DNA of 64,000 nucleotides from Neckera pumila (GCA_963969595.1 OZ018411.1:7690501-7754500), one strand, 5' to 3'; numbered from the stretch's first letter, positions 11,733 to 24,235 are shown. Numbers and translations are program-made. Notes: generated by a model from the letters alone, not told the origin.

Positions 11733-12719
11733 TTATCTTCGACTCGAAGAAAATCCATTGAAATGATTTCTGCCGGTCTGACAAATTGATCGTACACTTG
11801 ACAATAATCCAATCAAATGAGTCATTACAGTCAAAAAATCCTATCATTGACATAAACATAATCTAGTGGAACGTCACCCTCCATCCTGACTAATTTATCT
11901 TCGACTCGAAGATAATCCATTCTATTCTGAACATATTATATGAGACTCAAAATATAAACTAATTGAACGAATCTCTCCGGTCCGGCTATTTTGTCATAGA
12001 CTCAAAGTTAAAGTATAATCTACAGTCGAGAGTATCCATCCTGGATTCAAAATAAAAACAATGGAATGACGAGAGTATCTTCGACTCAAAGATACTCCTG
12101 TGGAAGGACATCATACAGTCTAGAATTCATTATCGTTCGCTCGAAGATAATTCAGAGAATTGAAGGAGTCGTCACTGACAAACAAGTCAGATGGTGTGTT
12201 CCTATTTATCGTATCCTCGACTCGAAGATAATTTGACATTTCTATAATGCTAGGAGGAACGTCATCGAATAATCCCCATAATAGTAGTCGAGATATGTTT
12301 ATCTTCAAGTCGAAGATAAACTACATTGCAAGTCTGACGTTACTATCCTCGCGCCGAGGATAATCTCTGCCAGATCATGAAATACATACACTTTTGATAC
12401 CTAAAGCATTAATTCGATTCAGCGAGTCCAGATTATCTTCGAGTCGAAGATAATAATTTCACCGTTTCAGTCTATCATTATCCTCGAATCGAAGATAATC
12501 CCTTCTTCATGACTTTGAGAGTGAAGACAATCTCCGCTTCCGGTATTTACGGCGTACATTTCGGTAAGCTGATATCTGTTTAGAAACAAGCGTTGCAATC
12601 GAGAATTTCACCCTCTCAAAAATCAGCCCTGAAGACAATCTGATCGAAACCAGGGACGTGGGATGGCTGAATGCAAGTACTATCCTATGAAATCAGAGTA
12701 CTTTCAGTCGCAAGTACTC
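11733..12719. repeat. Cluster of ten dispersed ~20-bp palindromes upstream of the DUF7869 gene
   Basis: Self-complementary copies lie at about 11733-11753, 11894-11916, 12073-12097, 12129-12151, 12212-12230, 12297-12321, 12343-12363, 12431-12454 and 12477-12499, with a variant at 12696-12719. The core is TATCTTCGACTCGAAGATA, with variation at the centre and C/T changes in one arm. Two copies have different but still matching arms: GAGTATCTT/AAGATACTC at 12073 and GAGTACTT/AAGTACTC at 12696. A degenerate copy lies near 11991-12012. The sequence between copies is unique and AT-rich. Confidence 0.9.
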
Positions 12720-13448
12720 GGCATGAAACAGAGGAAAATGAACAACAAGCAAAACAATGACCTTATGCAAATGAGTGTGAAATTGAGGACCGCTGATGAT
12801 AGTGCTTTCGCCCAGAATAACTGAAATCGCGAAGTACAAACTGAAAGTATGCGCCGGAGCGATGCTTGCAATGGTGATGGAAGAAGAGAATGAAGGAGGA
12901 CTGCAGTGAGGAAATGTGGGGCTTGCGGAGAGAGAGAGACGGTGTTGGCATGGCGGGAAAATAACAGTGGGAATTTCTGGATTTCGAACCGTTGAACACT
13001 TTTCGCTCATCGGGGGGAAGAACCTCCTCAGTTTTGGGGTGTGCTGACATTGGAAACCTCCATAAAAAGGTAAGCGGCGACGTTGACAATGTGCTTTTTC
13101 TTTAATATTAGAGCACCGTCCATTCCGCCGCTTTTCTGTAGACAAGGTGGAATTTGCTTTACACAAATCGAGGAGATAAATAAGGGGAATATCACTTTAC
13201 AACAATTCCGGCTACCAAATTCTCGAACACACTGTCAGCTTCATTTATTGGCGATTTGGCTTCTTCTCTGATTTGACATTTGTCCAATTCATGAGTTGTT
13301 CGTCCCACCTGCCTTCGACCATTTTCGTTAACTTTTTTCTTTTCTAACATTGGATTGCAGTTTGTGTTTGTGACAAGTGGTAGCACAAATTTGTCATCAT
13401 GCCACTAATGTACATAGAATGCTATTTTTTTAATTCAATATATTATAT
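12720..13448. other. No gene supported; mixed-composition spacer
   Basis: Overlapping open frames on the minus strand (about 12693-13166) lack recognisable motifs and a consistent composition, and I do not call them. There is no other structure apart from moderate GC content up to about 13080, which could be a promoter or untranslated region of the divergent DUF7869 gene. Confidence 0.4.
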
Positions 13449-13720
13449 AGTGGGGGGAATCAACTTGTAGGGTCTAGGGTTTAGGGTTTGAAGGGATTTA
13501 GGGTTTAGGATTTAGGGTTTAGGGTTCAAGGTATTAGGTGTGGTATTCTACAATTCCTGATTTTACTAGAAGAAATAGATTCTAACTTAGTTGACTATTG
13601 CTTTTGGATTGTTCTTTTGTGGGGGGAATCAACTTATAGGGTCTAGGGTTTAGGGTTTGAAGGGTTTAGGGTTCAAGGTATTAGGTGTGGTATTCTACAA
13701 TTCTAGATTACACTAGAAGA
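13449..13720. repeat. Interstitial telomere-like (TTTAGGG) repeats in a 169-bp direct duplication
   Basis: Two direct copies start with GTGGGGGGAATCAACTT (about 13451 and 13620). Each contains degenerate runs of TTTAGGG (for example TCTAGGGTTTAGGGTTTGAA), followed by GGTATTAGGTGTGGTATTCT. TTTAGGG is the Arabidopsis-type plant telomere unit. The repeats are internal and degenerate and do not mark a chromosome end. Confidence 0.8.
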
Positions 13721-16700
13721 AAGAATTCATTCTAATTTTGTTGACTATTGCTTTTGGGTTGTTCTTTTGTATATTTGCTAACTCGTTCTATAAAATCATA
13801 TTGACATCTTCGAGATCTTGCAAGGTGCAAGGTTGCAATATTTCTTTTTAAAATCTTGTACAAAGGTGCCCATTTCTTTCTTGAATTTTCATATTCTCAA
13901 AGGCTCCTGGAATTGAATCTCACATACAAGAGATTTTGTAGAGACAATCACACTAAAAATTAATATAGAGCAATTGTAATAATAGTAGATTTAGGAATGT
14001 TATAAATTCACTGGGGATGTTATAAACTGAAACTCATATTTTATTGGTTTAAATTATTTTTCATTTGGCAAGCAAAAAGAGAGCTAAAATTTTTTTATAG
14101 TTTGATCACACACATGATCAAGCATTATAATCTTTCAATTCTTAAATGATATTGTCCTTTTATTTTGCCTATGTGATTTCTAACATATCCCCTTGGAAGT
14201 ACTATGGTTACACTTTAGAGAAATGTAATTCAACTTATCAAAATGTTGGCTGCTGGTTCAATTTATTGAAAAAATATGAGAGCCTCAAAATAAGCGTTGG
14301 CATCATTGATATAGAACTAGTTTTTTTACGTTGACCTTCAAAATACAAAGTTTAGGAGCCAAAAAATTTTAGGAGTGCTTGCTTGGTACTAAAAGATCCT
14401 ATGTAAAATAATAATAAGAATCTTACAATATAGAAATATATAAATGCATATGTTTATTTGAGAATTTTGATGCTATGCAAACTCTAGGTCTTCAATAATA
14501 TGTTTTTAGAACTTTTGTTTCTCATTGGGTCCAAGCTAAAACAAGTTCTTATTTTACCTACTCAATTATTATTATTCATGCACACTACAATATAAAGATA
14601 ACAAACTACAGTAAAACAAATTAAAGATAAACCATGCACAATAGTTTTTGGAATTTTATCTCAAATGTTTTATAAATTTAAATAACTGTTGAAAATGCTT
14701 AGAAGAAATTTTAAAACAAAACAAAACTCACAGACTTCAATGGATAAAGATACAATTCTAAGTTCTGGGTAAGAGTTTTCAGTGAACCCTAAACAACAGC
14801 TTTAACAAAAAATGATTTAATTCCTAATAAATGTGAGAAATTTCATCCAATTCTAGTTTCAATTATTATATATCTTACTAAAAGAGAAGTTTGTAAAATA
14901 AAAGGTAAAGTCTGTAAATTAATGACTATTCTATACATTGGTATGATCATTGATCATTACAAAGCTCTAACTTAATAATATATGCAATAAAGCATTTTAT
15001 GAAGTACCAAAATATCAACAATTTAGAAATGATTTCAAGTAGAATCCAAAGAGATTGAGTACCCTAATAATCCAAGAAATGAAATTAAAATACTGAATTG
15101 AGTTCATCCATCTAATACATAAAAGTAAAAATTTCTAAATCATTCCATTTTTACTAATATTAAGATGAAACTCATGAGAAAATTCACTAGAGAATATTTT
15201 TTGAATGTTTTCCATTGACCTTAATTTTTAATATGTCCAAAAAAAATAAAAAAATTGATTGTAGATTGTTTTTTATAAAATTTCCATCCTTAGAGTTGGC
15301 TTTCTTTTAGTTCAACAACTACATATTTCTTTATAAATTAGTTATTTTGGATCATTCTCCAGTTATGAGTAAATCGTTTTTCCATAAACATAAATTTGAA
15401 ATTATTTTAAAATCTGTAGTTTCATATTTTTTACATTTTTATATACTTCATAAGATTTTATTTAATTCATGATTAGAAAGTCGATTGCAAAAGTTTTGAG
15501 GGCGTTCAATTTGTAGAAAGTTAGTAGAAATGTCAATTATGGCATATTCTAAATATTGGAAACTGCATTACATGCCATATATAATGGTATTTTGAATTAA
15601 TTTGTAACCAATTTCATCCAAGTGTACGGCAGGACAAAAATGCAAATATTTATCTTCTGAATTTCATTCTAGAAAGGACAGGCTGGTCGAAGTTCTACAA
15701 TATAAGTGAATTTCATTTATAAAGTGTGGAAACCTTGAAATCATTTTAAATTTAATTAATGAGATTGATGACATTCATGACGCTTTTTGTTTGAGGATAG
15801 TTAAGGAATCTGTACTGTAAAATGAAATCAGACATCTCTCATTTCAAATAAACCAAAACCTCTATCATGAAACTTAATGTTTATTATTTTTGAAAAATTA
15901 CTAAAATACTAGGTGCAAATTGATTATTACAACGTTACAACCCTTGTAATTGGCATTTTTCAATTGCACGACTACACTCATGGCACCAAGGTAGAAATTA
16001 TAATAATTTTCCAATTTCGTGTAATTACACTTTTTTTTGATAGATTTTACAGTTCCAATAAATAATTAGAAGTAGCAAATGAAATGAACATTTGTAATTG
16101 ACAAGCGCCTACAATTTCTGCTGGGAATCTAATAAAATTGTAAATATATAGATCTAATTACAATATTTTGTATATTTTGATGCAATGAGTGCCTTACTAT
16201 AGTGCAAGTTTTTTCATTAGAAATTAAATAAACACGGTGCACCAATATGTGCGAAGCACAAATATGTGCTAGACACGTTTTAGGTTATTTTTTAATAAAC
16301 AACCAAGTTTAGTCCTTTTTTTGTATTTTGAAATTCATAAAAAATTCCCATTGGAATTCTATAACATTTTCACTCTTGGTTTGACCGTGAAAGGACCATG
16401 AATGCAAATATTTAACAATTAATTAACACAACCACAATCCAAGCTCAAAAAACTGCAATTTTTTCATTCATCAATAATGTTTTGAGATTCTTATTATAAT
16501 TCTTTAACACTTTTTCGATATGGATTACAAAAATTTGCTTTGCAAATATTCTGTAGTTCAAAAGATATTGGGAAAAACAATCTTGTAAAAAATCAAAAAT
16601 ATTCTATCTAGTATGAATTTGAGAATTAATTTTATTTTTTGGTTGTCTATTTTATAGAAAAATATTGATTAATTCATGTATTTGCTGACCAAACCATAAG

Positions 16701-16746
16701 TATGGATGTGATCTTTGTTTACAAGTTTTGTTTCAGTCATTTTTCA
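13721..16746. other. AT-rich intergenic stretch, nothing recognised
   Basis: About 3 kb of AT-rich, low-complexity sequence with frequent stops on both strands. I see no coding frame, RNA gene or clear repeat boundary apart from diffuse similarity to the piggyBac-type MITE family. Confidence 0.5.
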
Positions 16747-17542
16747 CCCCTAAAGGTTGGAGCTCATGATTAATTTTCATCAAAAATGCTCAAAATCTAC
16801 CATTTTTAGTACAAGTACATTTTAAAGCAAAAACACTTTTGAAAAAAGGTAACCTTTGGATCTTTGAGTAAGCTTGTTTAAAAAGATGTAGAAAAGATTT
16901 AAATTTTCCACCTTTTAGATTGCAAGTTAGACATTTTTATATAAACTGACAGAAATCCGGTTTTTGGCCTTATGGAAAATGAGATAGCTGCACTTTCTAA
17001 TGAAACATTTAAATGAAACAGTGTTCATTGTGGTAGGTACTCCTTGGATTTATTCTTGAAAGCAAGTATAGGACGTATTCTTGAAAAAATTCAAATCATT
17101 TTCAATTATATAACGTTTAGGGTAAAAATAGATTGTAGGAAGAAACAGAAAATATTTAAAAACATTCAATTGTCAATAATTTAATTATGGAAATGAACAA
17201 TGTTAATCCATCCGAACGATTGTAAATAATGATTAAAAAAACCCAATATACATCCTGTGCTTCTACTTTTTGCATCTAATACAAAAGCAATTTCAAATAT
17301 TTATTTTCTTTAGAAGAGATTTAAAAGAAAAAAAAAAGTTGCCTTCCAACCATAGAAAATGATATATCATCTAATAACTTTTTAACCATATATTAGTCAG
17401 AAGTTTTGAAAATTGTTGGCCTATCAAGGTACTCCTTAGGCACATATTGTTTGAAATTTTCAAATGATAAAAATAATTTTGTTTGCAATAAGCTACTCGA
17501 ATCTCCTATATTGCCAGAAAACAACGTTTGGTCCTTTAGGGG
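16747..17542. mobile_element. piggyBac-type MITE, nested
   Basis: Starts CCCCTAAAGGTTGG and ends GGTCCTTTAGGGG. The flanks are TTCA and TCAA, each one base from TTAA. The internal order matches the copy at 37969-38847 over most of its length, including a block near 17100-17170 with ATTTAATTATGGAA. Length is 796 bp and it is non-coding. A further family end (GGTCTTTTAGAGATTAA) lies at 17610-17626. Its position inside the candidate 21-kb element implies insertion after that unit formed. Confidence 0.65.
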
Positions 17543-17721
17543 TCAAAATAATATTGTAAGTAGCATTCTAAAATAGATCTTTACAATTTTGTAAATTTTG
17601 ACACTTCCTTGGTCTTTTAGAGATTAATTGCTATGGAATAATGTTCGTACATTAGTCTTCAAAAAAGGTAAACGAAGAGCTCAATGAGAATCAAAACAAA
17701 GGACATACAAACTACAATATT

Positions 17722-17795
17722 TCTCACAAAATAAACAAACAAACAAACAAAATAAAAAAACAAACAAAGAAAACAAACAAACAAACAAACAAAGA
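17722..17795. repeat. (CAAA)n microsatellite
   Basis: Runs of ACAAACAAACAAAC with minor interruptions. They precede a GC-richer segment that may be an upstream untranslated region. Confidence 0.9.
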
Positions 17796-19100
17796 AAAAC
17801 ACAATGCAGACTAGGAACCAAACCATAGGGTTGGGGGCTTACCAAACCAGGACTGGCGGCTCGGCGCAGGCTTGGGAAGTCATCTCGCAGCTGGAGAAGC
17901 AGCATTTGTCATTTTTCTCCTTCGTTTCCAGGAGCGCGCTGAAGATTTTGTTGTCGCTGTTGCTTCCCCGAGAAGCGCGTTTTCTTTGTCTCATTCCCAC
18001 CTTCTCTTCTCTTCAGTTGTTCTGTTCTTTTTGCGGAGGAGCAACAATATTCTTCTTCCTGATTTCTAGGTCGCGGTAGAGCATCACTGTTCGTCGTTGT
18101 TGATTTTGTGGCCTCACAGGCCGGCAGTTTGTCGCGGGAGAGCAGTTTGCTGCGGTGGAGCATCAGTGTTCTTCTTCAAAGTCGTTTTTGATTTTGTGGC
18201 CTCACCACTTCCTATTCAGCTTGCTCCTACGTATACTACTGTAAGCTTTTCCGCAACTTCGTCGTGTAATTTTAATTTGAAGCTCATCGTGAAGTTCGAT
18301 GCTCAAAATTTTACAAGCTTGGCTTGAAACACTTGAACTTTCGTTGAAGTTTGCTTTCAACTTGCATTGCTGAATTGCTGAATTGCTGCATTGCTGAATT
18401 GCTGAGTTGCGGGAAAGCTCATTTTCTGCTTTTCCTGCATTGTGTCTTCTGCTATTGGTTTTGACCTAATGTTGTATAGTAATCGCAATCCGCAGTCCCT
18501 GTGATGATTGTTGTGCGTAATGTGATTCGTTGCTTCTAGTACCTCCATGTTTGTGTAAGTTGGCTTCTGTTGCCTTGGAGACGATTGCTGGTTGTGTTAA
18601 TTTTTTGGAGCTGTTTTGGTGTGCAGTTTAGGTGTACCTTTAGACTGTTTTTTAAGTATGTAGGGTTCAGGGTTTGGCTTCCCAGTAGGGGTGCACCTGC
18701 TGGATTTTGGATTTGGGGTTTAGGACGCAATGGAATCTCTTCAATTTGTGATACTAATTTGCTGTGATTCATGTTTTTAGTGCTAGCCTTTTCTGATTTT
18801 CTAGGTAGACTAGTTTCCATTCACATGATGCTACATTCAGTGTATTTAACTTGTAGGAAGCATTCACAGTCACCAATGTCTGTTTGTTGTGTAGATTTTC
18901 ACAATTTGGATTAAAAAGCTTCAGCCACAGTGCACCTACTTGTCATACCAGGTTAGTAATTCTATTGAAATTGCATTGCTTTTCCGCCCCAAAATTCTGG
19001 AATTCACAACATGTGTGAAAGTTCACACTCTCTGTCCACGTGCTGAAGGTCAACATTAGGGTTTATGGTAGAATTGTTTAGCAATGTGCTCGCCCAGCCC
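17796..19100. promoter_or_regulatory. Possible 5' leader region of the ParB/methyltransferase gene, with short repeats
   Basis: GC-richer, with no long open frame. It contains a direct duplication (about 18073-18117 and 18153-18206; shared GATTTTGTGGCCTCAC) and a 9-bp tandem run of ATTGCTGAA type at about 18363-18412. A splice-donor-like CAG/GTTAGT occurs near 18950. I infer an untranslated leader or promoter because it lies upstream of the 19963 start on the same strand, but no direct signal proves it. Confidence 0.3.
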
Positions 19101-19578
19101 TCAGGTTTATCCTCGGGTCGAAGATAAATCTCAGGTTATGTCCCTTGCATTTCTACCACGGGCTCGCCCACCAGCTCCATTTATCCTCGGGTCGAAGATA
19201 AATGGAGCTGTATGGTGAGTGCATGGTGGAAATGCAAGGGACATAACCTGAGATTTATCTTCGACCCGAGGATAAACCTCAAGTTCTGTCTCCTTGCGTG
19301 GTGGCAATGTGCTCGCCCACCAGCTCCATTTATCTTCGAGCCGAGGACAAATGAAGCTACTGGGTGAGCGCATTGCCACCACGCAAGAAGACAGAACTTG
19401 AGGTTTATCCTCGGGTCGAAGATAAATCTCAGGTTATGTCCCTTGCATTTCCACCATGCGCTCACCATACAGCTCCATTTATCTTCGACCCGAGGATAAA
19501 TGGAGCTGGTGGGCGAGCCCATGGTAGAAATGCAAGGGACATAACCTGAGATTTATCTTCGACCCGAGGATAAACCTC
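19101..19578. repeat. ~480-bp super-palindrome made of seven palindromes at 74-75 bp spacing
   Basis: Seven copies of the short palindrome are centred at about 19117, 19191, 19265, 19340, 19415, 19489 and 19563, a constant pitch of 74-75 bp. They alternate between a plain ~23-bp type and a longer type whose arms extend to CAGCTCCA/TGGAGCTG (39 bp, for example 19172-19210). The whole block is itself a near-perfect inverted repeat around 19340. The arms share spacers such as CTCAGGTTATGTCCCTTGCA. It could extrude a large cruciform. It lies about 385 bp upstream of the ParB/methyltransferase start codon. The ORFs across it on both strands are by-products of the repeat. Confidence 0.95.
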
Positions 19579-19885
19579 AAGTTCTGTCTCCTTGCATGGA
19601 GCAACAGTCCAAATACAAGAGATCAAATAAATGATCAGAGAAAAACATTAAACAACACTCAAGCAAATCCCAATAAAAAAGAACCCAGCAACCAGAATAA
19701 CATGAATCACAACCGCCACGGCTGGGGCATCAAGAATCCTAAACAACTAAAACCATATAAATCTAAGAATCCAAACCATCATCGATGCGAAGATAACTTA
19801 GATGACCCCAAAAACGACCGCGTCAGTCAAAACAGTCGTCATACACATACACTCTTAACCAACTTAGAATGCAGATCCCCTATCC

Positions 19886-19908
19886 ATTATCCTCGAGTCG
19901 AAGATAGA
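19886..19908. repeat. Single palindrome copy upstream of the ATG
   Basis: ATTATCCTCGAGTCGAAGAT copy. It lies in a frame open from 19702 and continuous with the gene's ORF, where it reads HYPRVED. A degenerate relative lies near 19777-19798. Confidence 0.8.
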
Positions 19909-21439
19909 CATCAATGTACAAAGACTAATGATCCACATGACCCGCTGCAGGAAAGAAGCATAATGGCAGACGGTTCAGACTACAACTACTCGTCAACACT
20001 TCCATTCCTGGAGCCGTTCAACAAATGGATCAAGGACGAACCGTTCATCGTCCACTACAAAGGAATCTACGGAAAGCTATGGCAATTCAAGTCGGTGGTG
20101 GAAGCCTGGACGTTTGGTGTGAATCCATCCAAGGAGTACATATACCTGCGGCACCGCGTGAAGGGAACCGAGCAGTTCTTGAACTGGAACCTCAATGAGA
20201 AGATCACCCTAATCGAAAACCACCAAACAAAGTATACTGTTCTCACACTGCACGCGCTCCACGATAATGGTGAAGAAATTAAACACACTCACTCGATCGT
20301 CATGCACGAGGAGGACGAGTGTGGTCAGTTCGACATGGAAGCCCTTCTACTCAAACTCAACGCCATCAGTAAGGAAGACATAGCGCAAGACATATGCACG
20401 GCGTTTGGTCCGTGGGGGAAACATGACGCCGTCATAACGTCTCGGACCCTGAACTTAATTTTCCGAGAGCTTCTGAAGCAAGCACAACGATGGTCCCGTA
20501 TTCGGCCGGGAACGATTGAACCCTTATCGGGGTCAGGCGCACGTGGAAGGTCGGGGAGCCAGCGCGGCGGTCGAGGAGGAACCCGTGGTGGCAGCCAGGG
20601 AGGAAGTAGAGGGACCAGTCAAGGCGCAAGCAGAGGCAGCGGGAGAGGAAGCGCGAGATCTGAACCTCAGAAGAGGAAGTCCGCGGAACCTGAAGCAGGG
20701 GAAACAAGCGGCAAGCGTCGGAAGAAAGCAGCAGAACAGCGACCCACAGTTGCAGGGAGTTCCGGATCTGCTCTCACCAACGTTGCACCCACACCAAAGG
20801 GAGAGCTTGTAAAAATCCCTGACTACGAAATCGCGGCGAAGTATCAGAAGAACTTCAAGGAGAAACACGCCAAATGCTTCCTGTTCGACGAGCAAGTATT
20901 CCAAGTCAATATCAAGCAGTGCTTCCTGCCCCGTCCGAAGTACGTCATCAGGAAGCTGGAGGCAACGGTGGTGGATGACAAGCGGAAAGAGCTGATAGCC
21001 ATGCCCGACATGAGGGAGCGGCAGACGATATGCTTGACACCCATGGACGAAACCAGGAAACTCCTGAAGGAGCGACCTAAAGACTGGAATGCCATCAAAG
21101 CTGGGAACTTTTTCATCATCAACGGCCAGCACAGCATCACTGCTGCCAAAATGCTGCAAGATGGAGGCGTAGTACAGTTAAGAAAGGTCGAGTTGCAGAC
21201 TTGGAGTGCGAGAATCGTCTGGAGCAGAGATCCAGCCCAGCTGACCGAGATATCACGGTGGCACAACGCAGCAAACCACATCGTCCACAGCCAGCCGACA
21301 TGGGGAAACCAGATCTCAGCGTGCAGAGAAATCTGGATATCATACAGGAGGCCATCATATGTTATGGGCGAGGCTGCGATCCGTAATAACAGGGCTAAAT
21401 TTGCCGAAGATGTGTACAAGGTGAGACTGTGACCACATG

Positions 21440-21575
21440 ATCATCCTCGGATCGAGGATAATTTGTTTACATCTCATTTGCTCGTAGTTATTGCCTAGAA
21501 TGCTGTGTCTTCAATGCCAGGATCGATTACCCTGATGATGAACCCCACCTCATTATCCTCGGCTCGAAGATAAAC
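21440..21575. repeat. Two palindromes in intron 1 of the ParB/methyltransferase gene
   Basis: Copies at 21440-21463 (ATCCTCGGATCGAGGATAAT) and 21551-21575 (TATCCTCGGCTCGAAGATAA). Intron 1 is 21421-21614 (donor GTGAGA; acceptor placed at 21613-21614 by phase). The second copy is also open in the downstream exon's frame (IILGSKIN), so a longer exon 2 cannot be excluded. Confidence 0.8.
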
Positions 21576-22990
21576 GTAACATTGCATCAATATGCCCTTT
21601 CTAACGATGTTGAGTACAATTGCCGGTGGATGCAGAAATTCATCGATGCTGTCATAATCCGCTTCCAGAGCATCAACCCAGAAAAGGACGGCAGTTAGGT
21701 GAAGAAATCCTTGGACGTCAACAACGAAGTCCAAATAATAACCTTGGCGGACGGCGTGTACCGTATGTGGGACGAGTTCATCACGAGTCATATGGCCGGA
21801 GAGCTCCTCGATCCCGTCACGATGGAACCGCACAAGAAGTCCGATACATTCAAGCCGAGGAGCTTCACCCTGAAGCAGGAGTTCTTCAAGCACCTGGGGC
21901 ATTTCACAGATAAAGACCTCAAGGAATACGTCGTTCATTTACTTGGGCGCACACCCGGGCGAGAGTTGTCATGGCCGAAACTTACCGTCCACAAGGTTCC
22001 TCACTTGAAGGTGGACTGTTCAAGCGGGCAAGACTGGGTGGAGCGCAGGAAGCGCAAGAAGGTCATCCTAGATGAGCTCATGGTTAGTGACAAGAACTTA
22101 AAGTGCAAGGACAAGCACGACAATGTCATCGACAATGTTTGGAGGGCTTGGAAGCGCAAGAACCTCTTCACCTTCGCGTCGTGGGATTTCCTTCTCAACG
22201 CCCCACCGAACGGCTTCTTCACAAGACGGCTCACAAATTAGGGGAAGCTGAAGAGGGCAAAAGACTACAAAGAGAAGCCGTTTCCTACAGTCTTCCCCAT
22301 GTTTGAGCGCTTCATGAAGCTCAAGAAGCGCGTGGAGAAGCCGGATGGACAGGTCTTCATTCGGGGACACGTATTCTACCCTCAGGGATTCTGCACGAGC
22401 TCGACCTGGGTAATCCACAGAGGAGCGCTTCCCCTTGCGGTAATAGACTTTCGCCAGGTTCCGAGGCCTGCTCCCGGATCCGGGGACCCCGCACCGGTTC
22501 CAATTCTCCTCAACTTCCTGCATGATCACCTCAGGCCGAGCATGGGCACTCCGGACGTGTGGATGTGGGTACTTGGGAATGACTTCAACGAAGAGGCAGC
22601 CATTTCCTTCGCAAGGGAGAAAATGAAATCCTTCGCCATGAAACGTTCGACGTACGTTCCATGCAAGGCCGAGCGTCTGGACGGCCTAAGCAATCGTCAG
22701 ATAGTGCCTCCGTTTACCCTCCTCTTCCTCTTCAAGAGGGGAGACGACGGTGCGCCTAAAGGTGTGGACAGCATGAGGAGGGAGTACGCAACGTCGGACA
22801 ATTCGTACTACCGGGATTTTGCAAAGCACATGGAGGCCAAGCTGAGGATGCACAAGAGCGAACTCAGGATGGAGTTCTACATAGACATACTCCAGAGTTT
22901 CGTAGTGCGAGGGGAGAACGTCTTGGGCATTTACACGGGGTCCAAGTTCATGATCGCGGCAAAGGTAGAACTCTTCGAGAGATCGCCCAC

Positions 22991-23184
22991 CTTATCTTCG
23001 AGTCGAAGCTAAACAATGCAGTGAAGTCATCTGCAGATTATACGTAGTGGATCCCTTGTTTATCCTCGACTCGAAGATAAACTACCTGACTGAAATTAGT
23101 GGGATTGTATAGAATACACTGCGTTACGTCATTAGAGATAGTGGGCCGACTGTCGCTGGTCCCTTATCTTCGGGTCGATGATAA
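22991..23184. repeat. Three palindromes in intron 2 of the ParB/methyltransferase gene
   Basis: Copies at 22991-23014, 23058-23082 and 23162-23184, all in intron 2 (22965-23250, donor GTAGAA, acceptor GGCAG). The middle copy has extended arms GTTTATC/GATAAAC. Three copies in 286 bp is the densest intronic placement. Confidence 0.85.
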
Positions 23185-24235
23185 TGTCTTCTTTAACTTG
23201 GTGTTCGTCAAATGAGCAGAATTTTCTAACTCTTTACATTTGCGTGGCAGTTGTATGGCCTCACTTGCTACGCAATCCAAGGGAGACAGGAAACAGAATC
23301 CTACCGCAAGGTGGTTGCGTATCATGGCGAGAGGACGGACATAAACGACTTTCTTCACGACAACCCGCCGTACCTCGCAAATTATGTGCGGCCACGACTT
23401 CTTGGGACCCCTGAAATGAATTCTGACTCCACGCCTTCAAGAGAAGGCACAGAGCATGAGGAAGTACATGAAGAAGCGAGGGAAGAGGCCGTTCGGGAAG
23501 ACGTTGGGCAGCAAGGAACTAACGAACTCGGTATTAACGAGTTCGGAACAAACGATGATATTCTCGGGGTCGGGGAAATGGAAGTCAGGGCGGAGAGCTT
23601 CCAAGTGCAAAACCGGGAGCCGGAGGACGTAACCGTGGAACTTCACGAGCCTGATGCGGAGGCAAGGAAGAAGGATAAGGGGAAAGAGCCAGAATATGAA
23701 GTCATCGATTTAGAGGACGACGACATGGATACCTACTCCGACATGGAGACTTTTGACTATGGTGGGCCGGAAGTGGATCAGGGTGGACCATCCGGGGGGG
23801 ACAACTCCGCGGAGGCTTCGGGGGAGAAGACTGGGACCGAGACGGACCCCGAGAAGTCGGCCACTGAGACTGAAGCTGGCGGAAGTGTCTCCTTGGCGCT
23901 GGGGCCCGTGAAGAAGGAGAACAGGGAGTTCTGGGCACAGCGGGACTTGAATAAAATTAAGAAGGCGGAGGAAGAGAGGATTGAGAGAGAACGGGTGAAG
24001 AAGGTGGAGGAGGACAATAAAAGGCTGGAGAGAGAACGTATGGAGCAGGAAGAAGAGAACAGGAGGCTCGCAAGAGAACGGGAGGAGTAGGCAAAAGAAA
24101 TTGAAGAGCTCAGGCATAAGCTCGCAGCCCAATCGCAAGGCCAGTCATTGTCTCAGCAGGGAGGCAGTGATGTCCATGTTGTGGGCGAGTCCTCCCAGGC
24201 CTCCGTCGAGCAATCCAGGAAGGACACCTCCGAGG

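Noticed and set aside
12693..13166. Two overlapping minus-strand ORFs of 157 and 108 residues
   Set aside because: There is no recognisable motif, the two frames are mutually exclusive, and there is no splice or start context that favours either.
13449..13720. Chromosome end (telomere)
   Set aside because: The TTTAGGG units are few, degenerate and embedded between long unrelated sequences.
17722..17795. Retroposon poly-A tail
   Set aside because: It is a (CAAA)n microsatellite without an adjacent retroelement body or target duplication that I can see.
19131..19549. Open reading frames on both strands across the super-palindrome
   Set aside because: They exist only because the repeated unit lacks stops. 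The peptides repeat the unit (YPRVEDKS, FDPRIN) in mirrored frames.
19101..19578. CRISPR-like array (regular repeats with ~50-bp spacers)
   Set aside because: The spacers are themselves inverted copies of each other, the repeats are palindromes in alternating types, and the setting is an intron-containing eukaryotic locus.
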